Assembly (NCBI RefSeq): GCF_009745985.1
Contig: NZ_WFIX01000179.1
Span: 1-64,000 of the forward strand
Reading direction: 5' to 3'
DNA: 64,000 nt
DNA from: Microbacterium karelineae
Lineage (GTDB): Bacteria > Actinomycetota > Actinomycetes > Actinomycetales > Microbacteriaceae
Made by a program: the position numbers and the translations under genes
The notes under the pieces: generated by a model
What the model saw: the letters and a program-made list of their open reading frames with translations, nothing else
Databases searched by the model: none
Told to the model about the DNA's origin: nothing
Shown: positions 58,046 to 64,000 of the stretch, one piece after another
Numbering within the stretch: position 1 is the stretch's first letter
Layout of the letters: every line of letters begins with the position of its first letter

Positions 58046-58462
58046 ATGGATACGAAGATGATGTCGGGCATGATGACGATGCCCGGGATGGGCGACACGA
58101 TGGTCGACGCCGATGCGATGCAGGCGTGTCTCGAGGCGTGCATGGCGTGCGAGCAGGCGGCCACCATGTGCGCCGAGATGGATTCCGGCGAGGGCATGGC
58201 CCGCTGCCGCGGACTGTGCATGAACTGCGCCGACATGAGCCACGCCACGATGCGCATGATGATGCGCCCGATGGCGATGGACGAGTCGGCGATGACGTCG
58301 ATGCTGCACGCCATGCAGACGATGGCCCTCGCGTGCGCCGACGAGTGCATGAAGCACGTCGACATGAGCGAGGCGATGCGGATGTGCGCGCAGGCGTGCC
58401 GCGACTGCGCTTCGGAGTGCGAGGCGATGGCGGCGCGGTTCGCGCCGATGGGATCCGCCTGA
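58046..58462 (+). CDS. Met/Cys-rich four-helix protein, copper-storage-like
   Basis: Protein of 138 residues, ATG with GAGGAGG upstream. Cys lie at 28, 32, 35, 42, 54, 58, 61, 97, 101, 114, 118, 121 and 125, on helices in CxxxCxxC patterns, the layout of Csp-type Cu(I) storage proteins (four-helix bundle, DUF326). In addition about 30 residues are Met, e.g. [10 protein letters not shown] and the first 20 residues. No Tat or Sec signal, so cytoplasmic. It probably stores or buffers Cu(I). No other copper gene is adjacent. Confidence 0.75.
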   Translation: MDTKMMSGMMTMPGMGDTMVDADAMQACLEACMACEQAATMCAEMDSGEGMARCRGLCMNCADMSHATMRMMMRPMAMDESAMTSMLHAMQTMALACADECMKHVDMSEAMRMCAQACRDCASECEAMAARFAPMGSA

Positions 58463-58487
58463 CGCGGCGCCCCGACGGATCCGGACC

Positions 58488-58835
58488 TCAGGCGAGGGGC
58501 GCGCGCTCCTCGTCGGCGACGTTGCGCCATTCTCCGGCGGCCGACAGCACGTGGTAGCGGGTGTGCAGGGCGACGGGATCGCCCGCCCGCACGATCTCGC
58601 CGAGGTGCTCGTGGTGCCAGACGCGGGCGACGCGTTCGCCGTCGAGCGAGAAGAGCTCGAGCCAGCCGTCGTCGCCCGTGGATCCCGCGAGAGCGTCGAC
58701 CCAGCGCGTGGGCGTCGCCGCCGCGAGGCGGCGCTGCACGGGATGCAGGTCGTGCCCCGGCGTCGCGTGCGCGCACATGTCGCCGGCCGGGTGGAGCGCG
58801 GCGGCGGTGTGTGCGATGCGGGGCGACGTGTTCAT
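58488..58835 (-). CDS. Hypothetical protein
   Basis: Protein of 115 residues, ATG at 58835 with GAGGAA upstream. His-rich stretches ([26 protein letters not shown]) lead into a small beta-rich domain ([19 protein letters not shown]). No family recognised. Convergent with the Met/Cys-rich protein gene, so a shared role is not implied. Confidence 0.6.
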   Translation of the reverse strand: MNTSPRIAHTAAALHPAGDMCAHATPGHDLHPVQRRLAAATPTRWVDALAGSTGDDGWLELFSLDGERVARVWHHEHLGEIVRAGDPVALHTRYHVLSAAGEWRNVADEERAPLA

Positions 58836-58939
58836 GGGGATTCCTCGGTGATCGGGTGTTCCGGCAAGAGTAGGCGCGGCACCCCGAGAGGTCACCCCCT
58901 CGCGTAACCGGGTGACACACGACCGGCCCGCCCCGCCCC

Positions 58940-59009
58940 GCGAGCGCACAGATGTTCTGCGAGAGGACAGGAGATGTCGTGTGCTCTCGCGCATACCGTG
59001 TGCTCTCGC
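58940..59009. repeat. 70-bp nested palindromic repeat, family 2, copy B
   Basis: GCGAGCGCACA at 58940, the variant GCGAGAGGACA at 58959, then reverse-complement units TGTGCTCTCGC at 58980 and 58999. The 19-bp period, the TGTTCT after the first unit and the total of 70 bp match copy A at 35710. It lies just downstream of the second pucR-type gene. Sequence is diverged by several substitutions, some of them compensatory. Confidence 0.75.
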
Positions 59010-59024
59010 GGGGTGAACGGTTGT

Positions 59025-60512
59025 TCACGCGTCCGTCGCGCGCAGCGCCGCCCACACCGTCGCGCGGCCCTCGAACGTCGTCAGATCGCGGTCGAGGAGC
59101 GCGGCGGCCTGCGTGACTCGCGCGCGCATCGTGTGGCGGTGGATCCCGAGCGCCGTCGCCGCGCGGTCGTGCGCCGCGTCGCAGTCGAGCCAGACCCGCA
59201 GGTTGCGCTCGAGGGATGTCCCGCCGCGCGCGTCGTGGCGGCGCAGGGGATCCAGCAGCGCCCGCGCGGCCGCGATCTGCTCGTCGCCCGGCGCGCGGAA
59301 CAGGTCGGCGGATCCGGGGGCGAACTCGGCCATGCCCTCCCGCGGCCGGGCCGTGCGGGCCTCGTCGATCGCCGCCGCGAGGCGCGCGTAGCCGGTGGGG
59401 CGGGAGGATCCGATCGGTGCGCCGAACCGCTCCCAGACCGGGTCCAGCGGCTCCGCTCCCTCGCTCGTGAGCGCGATGATCTCGTCGTCCGCGGGGGCGA
59501 AGAAGATCGCCCCCGGGGCGTGTTCGGCGCGGGCCTCGAGGTAGCCGAGCACGTCGTCGTCCGAGCCGAGGACGGACCACGCCCGCACGGGTTCGCGGGG
59601 AAGCCGGCCCCACGCGGCGCGCGCGATCTCGCGGGCGAGCGGCTCGTCGCCGTGCAGGAGCGCGCGCAGCACACCGGCGCGCAGGGCGCCGCGTTCGCGC
59701 GTGAGCTCGGCGGCGCGCTCGAGGGCGAATCCCGCCATCGCCACGACGGTCGTGACGACGCCGCGCGCCTCCTGGTCGATGTCGGCGCCCTCGATCGCGA
59801 GGGCGCCGCGCAGGTGCCCGCCGCGGCCCAGGGTCTGCACCGTGAACGTTCGTTCACCCACGGTGACCGTGTCCGCGGCGCGGACGCCCGCGTCGAGCAT
59901 GCGGCGGGCCACGGCGCTCAGCTCCTCGCCGCTGCTCTCCGCCAGGGGCGCCGGGCGCGCGATCGACAGCGCACCGGCGGGGTCGAAGAGCCCGACCCAC
60001 GCGCCCAGCTGCCGCGCGAGCTCCGCGATCGCCGCGGGGAGCGGATCCGCGCGCAGGGCCGCGAGCGAGACCGCGCGCTGGGCGGCCAGGGCCCAGGCGC
60101 GCCGGGCGAAGCCGTGCGCGGCGATCGCATCGGCGGCGGCGCGCACGACCGCGAGGAACGGCGTGCGGTAGGGCACCTCGAACAGCGGCAGTCCCGTGCG
60201 CTCGCACGCCTGCGCGAGGTCGTCGGGGATCGCCGCGCGCACGACGCCGCTGCCGAAGCCGAGCGCCGCGACACCGCGCGCCACGAGCCGCGCGACGTAT
60301 TCGTCGGCATCGGTGTCGGCGAGCTGCGCGCCGGTCGTCAGGAGCGCGACGCCGTCGTCGAGGAAGGGGGCGGGGTCCGGCAGATCGGAGCTGTGCACCC
60401 AGCGGAGCTCGACATCGCGACGGGCCCGCGGGATCCGTGTGACGGCGCGCAGGCCGAGATCCCGGCGCTCGAGCAGGTTCCCGAGCGTAGGCGCGGACGT
60501 CGTCGCGGCCAT
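59025..60512 (-). CDS. PucR-family transcriptional regulator
   Basis: Protein of 495 residues, ATG with GAGGGGGG upstream. The PucR domain ([53 protein letters not shown]), a GAF-like middle part and the carboxy-terminal HTH_30 ([31 protein letters not shown]). Unlike the regulator at 29307 it has the full-length form. Divergent from gabT-gabD, and known members regulate GABA or purine use, so it likely controls these two genes. Confidence 0.88.
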   Translation of the reverse strand: MAATTSAPTLGNLLERRDLGLRAVTRIPRARRDVELRWVHSSDLPDPAPFLDDGVALLTTGAQLADTDADEYVARLVARGVAALGFGSGVVRAAIPDDLAQACERTGLPLFEVPYRTPFLAVVRAAADAIAAHGFARRAWALAAQRAVSLAALRADPLPAAIAELARQLGAWVGLFDPAGALSIARPAPLAESSGEELSAVARRMLDAGVRAADTVTVGERTFTVQTLGRGGHLRGALAIEGADIDQEARGVVTTVVAMAGFALERAAELTRERGALRAGVLRALLHGDEPLAREIARAAWGRLPREPVRAWSVLGSDDDVLGYLEARAEHAPGAIFFAPADDEIIALTSEGAEPLDPVWERFGAPIGSSRPTGYARLAAAIDEARTARPREGMAEFAPGSADLFRAPGDEQIAAARALLDPLRRHDARGGTSLERNLRVWLDCDAAHDRAATALGIHRHTMRARVTQAAALLDRDLTTFEGRATVWAALRATDA

Positions 60513-60570
60513 GCGGATGCCCCCCTCGCTACACTCCGGCGAAAATCCCGAAACGGATCCGCCATTGGGG

Positions 60571-60576
60571 ATAGTA
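60571..60576 (-). promoter_or_regulatory. Candidate -10 of the second pucR gene
   Basis: On the minus strand TACTAT (60576-60571) stands about 60 bases before the ATG. No good -35 at 17 bases (CTACGA), so an activator may be needed. Confidence 0.35.
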
Positions 60577-60608
60577 GCGCGCGCGGCGGCCGATCGTAGC
60601 CTCGCCAC

Positions 60609-61961
60609 ATGACCACGCTCAGCACTGATCCCCTGCTCGGAGGTCCGACGCTGCCGCAGGAGCGGCGGATCGTCACCGAGCTGCCCGGCCCCGCCTCCCG
60701 CGCCATCCTCGAGCGCCAGCGCGCCGCCGTCGCCGCCGGCGTCTCGTCCGCCATGCCGATCGCCGCGGTCGCGGCCGGCGGCGGAGTCGTCGTCGACGCC
60801 GACGGCAACTCGTTCATCGACCTCGGATCCGGCATCGCCGTCACGAGCGTCGGGAACGCCCACCCCGCCGTCGCCGAGGCCGTCGCCGCGCAGGCCGCCC
60901 GCCTCACCCACACCTGCTTCATGATCTCGCCGTACGAGTCGTATGTGCAGGTCGCCGAGGCCCTCAACCGGCTGACCCCCGGCGATCACGACAAGCGCAC
61001 GGCGCTGTTCAACTCGGGCGCCGAGGCCGTCGAGAACGCCGTGAAGATCGCCCGCACCTACACGGGCAAGCAGGCCGTCGTCGCGTTCGACAACGCCTAC
61101 CACGGGCGCACGAACCTCACGATGGCGCTCACCGCGAAGAACCGGCCGTACAAGCACGGCTTCGGGCCGTTCGCCCCCGAGGTGCACCGTGTCCCCGCCT
61201 CGTACCCGTTCCGCGACGGTCTCTCCGGCCCCGAGGCCGCGCGCCGCGCGATCGAGCAGATCGAGATCCAGATCGGCGCCGACAACCTCGCGGCCGTGAT
61301 CATCGAGCCGATCCAGGGCGAGGGCGGCTTCATCGTCCCGGCCGACGGCTTCCTCGAGCAGGTCGTGGCGTGGTGCCGCGCGAACGACGTCGTGTTCATC
61401 GCCGACGAGGTCCAGACGGGCTTCTGCCGCACCGGCACGATGTTCGTGAGCGAGCAGTTCGGCATCGTCCCCGACCTCGTCACCACGGCGAAGGGGATCG
61501 CGGGCGGCATGCCCCTCGCGGGCGTGACCGGGCGCGCCGAGATCATGGACTCCGTGCACGCGTCGGGCCTCGGCGGCACCTACGGCGGCAACCCCGTCGC
61601 GTGCGCGGCGGCGCTCGCCGCGATCGATGCGTACGAGACGGAGGACCTCGGCGGCCGGGCGAACCGGCTCGGCGAGATCCTCGTCGAGCGCCTCGCCGCG
61701 ATCCGTCAGACGGATCCGCGCATCGGCGACATCCGCGGGCGCGGCGCGATGATCGCCGCCGAGTTCGTGGATCCCGCGACGGGGGATCCCGCGCCCGCGA
61801 TCGTGAAGGAGCTCGCCGCCGCCTGCGCCCGCGCCGGCGTCATCGTCCTCACCTGCGGCACGTACGGCAACGTGATCCGCTTCCTCCCGCCGCTCGTGAT
61901 CGGCGACGAGCTGCTGCACGACGCGCTCGACGTCGTCGCCGACGAACTGCAGAAGATCTGA
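60609..61961 (+). CDS. gabT: 4-aminobutyrate aminotransferase
   Basis: Protein of 450 residues, class III aminotransferase. Motifs: FNSGAEAVENAVKIAR, VVAFDNAYHGRTNLTMALT, EPIQGEGGFIVP, FIADEVQTGFCRTGTMF and PLP-lysine in TTAKGIAGGMPLAGV. It converts GABA and 2-oxoglutarate to succinate semialdehyde and glutamate. Followed 13 bases later by gabD and controlled, probably, by the divergent PucR protein. Confidence 0.92.
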   Translation: MTTLSTDPLLGGPTLPQERRIVTELPGPASRAILERQRAAVAAGVSSAMPIAAVAAGGGVVVDADGNSFIDLGSGIAVTSVGNAHPAVAEAVAAQAARLTHTCFMISPYESYVQVAEALNRLTPGDHDKRTALFNSGAEAVENAVKIARTYTGKQAVVAFDNAYHGRTNLTMALTAKNRPYKHGFGPFAPEVHRVPASYPFRDGLSGPEAARRAIEQIEIQIGADNLAAVIIEPIQGEGGFIVPADGFLEQVVAWCRANDVVFIADEVQTGFCRTGTMFVSEQFGIVPDLVTTAKGIAGGMPLAGVTGRAEIMDSVHASGLGGTYGGNPVACAAALAAIDAYETEDLGGRANRLGEILVERLAAIRQTDPRIGDIRGRGAMIAAEFVDPATGDPAPAIVKELAAACARAGVIVLTCGTYGNVIRFLPPLVIGDELLHDALDVVADELQKI

Positions 61962-61974
61962 AGGGAACCCGCTC

Positions 61975-63438
61975 ATGAATGAGAATGAGAAGGCGCTGCT
62001 CGAGACCATCCCGGCGAAGCTGTTCATCGGCGGCGAGTGGGTCGACGCGACGGGGGGCGCGACCCTCGACGTGCGCGATCCCGCCACGAACGAGGTCATC
62101 GCCCACGTGGCGGACGCCACGGCCGACGATGCGACGGCCGCGCTCGACGCCGCCGTCGCCGCGCAGGACGAGTGGGCCGCGACCCCGCCGCGGAAGCGCA
62201 GCGACATCCTGCGCCGCGCGTGGGAGCTCGTCCAGGAGCGCAAGGAGGACCTCGCGCTGGTGATGACCCTCGAGATGGGCAAGCCCTTCGCGGAGGCGCT
62301 CGGCGAGGTCGCCTACGGCGGCGAGTTCCTGCGCTGGTTCAGCGAGGAGGCAGTGCGCATCTCGGGCCGCTACGGCTCGAACCCCGAGGGCACCGGCCAG
62401 ATGATCGTCTCGCAGCGCCCCGTCGGGCCGTGCTTCTTCATCACGCCGTGGAACTTCCCCCTCGCGATGGCGACCCGCAAGATCGCCCCGGCGCTCGCCG
62501 CGGGCTGCACGAGCGTCATCAAGCCGCCGCAGCTGACGCCGCTGACGACGATGCTGTTCGTGCAGCTCCTCGAGGAGGCCGGCCTGCCGAAGGGCGTCGT
62601 CAACGTCGTGACCTCGTCGAGCTCGAGCCGCGTGTCGGCGCCGATCATCGGCGACAGCCGGCTGCGCAAGCTGTCGTTCACGGGATCCACGGGCGTCGGA
62701 AAGCGCCTCATCGCGCAGGCCGCCGAGAACGTGCTGCGCGTGTCGATGGAGCTCGGCGGCAACGCCCCGTTCGTCGTCTTCGACGACGCCGATCTCGACA
62801 AGGCGGTCGACGGCGCGATGGCGGCGAAGTTCCGCAACATCGGCCAGGCGTGCACGGCCGCGAACCGGATCATCGTGCACGAGGACGTCGCCGAGGAGTT
62901 CACGCGGCGGATCGCCGAGCGCGTCGCGGCGATGCGGATCGGGCGCGGCACGGAGGAGGGCGTGCAGATCGGCCCGCTCATCGACGACGACGCCGTGGCG
63001 AAGGCCTCGGAGCTCGTGGAGGACGCCGTCGGCAGGGGCGCGACCCTCGTGCACGGCGGCAGGCGGATCGACGGGGCGGGCAGCTTCTTCGAGCCCACCG
63101 TCATCTCGGGGCTCACCCGCGATGCGGCGATCATGTCGGAGGAGATCTTCGGTCCGGTCTTCGCGGTCGTCACGTTCGCCACGGAGGACGAGGCGGTCGA
63201 GATCGCCAACGACACCGAGTACGGCCTCGTGTCGTACGTCTTCACCGAGGACCTCGCGCGCGGTCACCGCATGATCGACCGCCTCGACACGGGCATGATG
63301 GGCCTCAATGCGGGCGTCGTGTCGAACGCGGCCGCCCCGTTCGGCGGCGTCAAGCAGTCGGGCATGGGCCGCGAGGGCGGCCTCGAGGGCATCCACGAGT
63401 ACCTCTCGACGAAGTACACGCTGCTCCCGAACGCGTGA
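61975..63438 (+). CDS. gabD: Succinate-semialdehyde dehydrogenase (NADP+)
   Basis: Protein of 487 residues, ATG with GAAGGGA upstream. Aldehyde dehydrogenase motifs: ITPWNFPLAMATRKIAPALAAG, FTGSTGVGKRL, catalytic Glu in MELGGNAPFVVFDDAD and catalytic Cys in NIGQACTAANR. Oxidises succinate semialdehyde from GabT to succinate, feeding the TCA cycle. The GABA shunt is complete with the gene before. Confidence 0.93.
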   Translation: MNENEKALLETIPAKLFIGGEWVDATGGATLDVRDPATNEVIAHVADATADDATAALDAAVAAQDEWAATPPRKRSDILRRAWELVQERKEDLALVMTLEMGKPFAEALGEVAYGGEFLRWFSEEAVRISGRYGSNPEGTGQMIVSQRPVGPCFFITPWNFPLAMATRKIAPALAAGCTSVIKPPQLTPLTTMLFVQLLEEAGLPKGVVNVVTSSSSSRVSAPIIGDSRLRKLSFTGSTGVGKRLIAQAAENVLRVSMELGGNAPFVVFDDADLDKAVDGAMAAKFRNIGQACTAANRIIVHEDVAEEFTRRIAERVAAMRIGRGTEEGVQIGPLIDDDAVAKASELVEDAVGRGATLVHGGRRIDGAGSFFEPTVISGLTRDAAIMSEEIFGPVFAVVTFATEDEAVEIANDTEYGLVSYVFTEDLARGHRMIDRLDTGMMGLNAGVVSNAAAPFGGVKQSGMGREGGLEGIHEYLSTKYTLLPNA

Positions 63439-63448
63439 CGACGCGCGG

Positions 63449-63473
63449 CGCGGCGGCCACTGGGGCCGCCGCG
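63449..63473 (+). terminator. Hairpin after gabD
   Basis: CGCGGCGGCC (63449-63458) pairs perfectly with GGCCGCCGCG (63464-63473), 5-base loop, no T tract. Confidence 0.5.
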
Positions 63474-63518
63474 TCGCCGCAGTGGCGTGTGTCCAGGTGT
63501 TCTCGGCAGAATGTACGG

Positions 63519-64000
63519 ATGCGCAACTCACGCCTTCTCCTCGCGCCGGCCGTCCTCGCGGTCGCGGCGCTCGCCGTCTCCTGCTCGTCGTCACCCGACG
63601 AGGAGGCCGATCCGGCCCCCGCCGCCGAGGTCGACGAGGATCTCGCCGCCCTCCTGCCTGATGACATCCGCGAGGCGGGCGTCGTCTCGGTCGGAACCGA
63701 GGCGCAGTACCCGCCGTACGAGTTCGTCGACGCCGCCGACGGCGAGACCATCACAGGTCTCGACATCGACCTGCTCGAGGCCGCGGCGGGGACGCTCGGG
63801 CTCGAGTACGAGCTGAACAACGTCGCGTTCGACACGCTGCTGCCGTCGCTCGACTCCCAGCGTTACGACCTCGTGGTCGCCGGCATCACCGACAGCGTCG
63901 AGCGCCAGGCGAACTATGACTTCGTCGACTACTTCTCGGCCGACCAGGCGATCATCGTCGCGGCAGGGAACCCCGAGGGGATCTCCGAGATGAGCGACCT
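63519..64000 (+). CDS. Amino-acid ABC transporter substrate-binding lipoprotein (3' partial)
   Basis: The window ends inside the gene; 160 residues are visible. The signal peptide RNSRLLLAPAVLAVAALAVSC ends at a lipobox (Cys 22), then a SBP_bac_3 domain starts: GVVSVGTEAQYPPYEFVD, LDIDLLEAAAGTLGLEYEL, FDTLLPSLDSQRYDLVVAGITDS. These bind polar amino acids outside the membrane. Following gabT-gabD, it may import GABA, glutamate or a related substrate. Confidence 0.85.
   Translation, partial: MRNSRLLLAPAVLAVAALAVSCSSSPDEEADPAPAAEVDEDLAALLPDDIREAGVVSVGTEAQYPPYEFVDAADGETITGLDIDLLEAAAGTLGLEYELNNVAFDTLLPSLDSQRYDLVVAGITDSVERQANYDFVDYFSADQAIIVAAGNPEGISEMSD

Noticed and set aside
58488-58835. Copper-related operon of the His-rich hypothetical protein with the Met/Cys-rich protein
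   Set aside because: The two genes are convergent, so no shared transcript, and the His content alone is weak evidence.
59025-62282. Very long open frame of over 1000 codons on the minus strand spanning gabT and the second pucR gene
   Set aside because: Only the part from 60512 down has PucR domains; the rest is the shadow of gabT in GC-rich DNA.

Overview
The window is high-GC chromosomal DNA from an actinobacterium, most likely a member of the Microbacteriaceae (Microbacterium-like). The evidence is the gene order and protein details: an S10-spc-alpha ribosomal cluster without rpsN between rplE and rpsH, ribosomal protein S5 with an RGG-type amino-terminal extension, a fused RmlC-RmlD enzyme, an LAATG-type sortase signal, frequent GTG/TTG starts and frequent 1-4 base stop/start overlaps. 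Assignment to a genus is inference.

Layout. 1-3.9 kb: the 3' end of a DUF11-repeat, sortase-anchored surface protein and a large membrane histidine kinase built from two membrane-plus-kinase halves. 4.0-12.2 kb: dTDP-L-rhamnose synthesis (rmlA, rmlB, rmlCD) and a Gtr-like surface glycosylation set (polytopic GT-C-like membrane protein, GtrB-type and second GT2 transferases, GtrA flippase), then a small MT0933-type antitoxin-like gene. 12.3-29.2 kb: rpsJ to rplQ, including secY, adk, map, a DsbA-like thioredoxin, infA, rpmJ and rpoA. 29.3-33.6 kb: a PucR regulator divergent from a cytosine/purine permease and an amidohydrolase, ending at a decayed IS3 transposase fragment. 33.6-38.3 kb: lipoprotein, tRNA-Tyr, membrane protein, inositol monophosphatase-like enzyme, M23 peptidase, tRNA-Thr and tRNA-Met. 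38.2-41.6 kb: LacI regulator divergent from a secreted GH43 glycosidase, with a candidate operator between them. 41.7-45.4 kb: a processive polysaccharide synthase, a tiny one-helix membrane protein and a tandem diguanylate cyclase in one tight operon. 45.4-53 kb: homocysteine methyltransferase, MarR/membrane protein pair, hydrolase/cupin pair facing a LysR regulator, and a NarL-type two-component operon. 53-58.8 kb: secreted SurE-like protein, MaoC pair HadA/HadB with murB, an aminotransferase, and a Met/Cys-rich copper-storage-like protein. 59-64 kb: a second PucR regulator divergent from gabT-gabD, then the start of an amino-acid-binding lipoprotein cut by the window edge.

Functional picture. 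The ribosomal core is conventional. Around it are cell-surface polysaccharide functions (rhamnose, Gtr, polysaccharide synthase, GH43, M23, MurB) and nitrogen-compound catabolism (PucR/CodB/amidohydrolase; PucR/GabT/GabD).

Unusual structure not explained by genes: (i) the palindrome GGATCC is strongly over-represented in most ordinary genes but near chance level in the ribosomal genes and in the first 3.8 kb; (ii) two families of duplicated intergenic palindromic elements of 66 and 70 bp, each present twice; (iii) two unrelated signalling proteins, a kinase and a diguanylate cyclase, each made by duplication of a whole membrane-plus-catalytic unit; (iv) the self-contained synthase/small protein/diguanylate cyclase operon. 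No rRNA, CRISPR array, intact insertion sequence, prophage or replication origin was seen.
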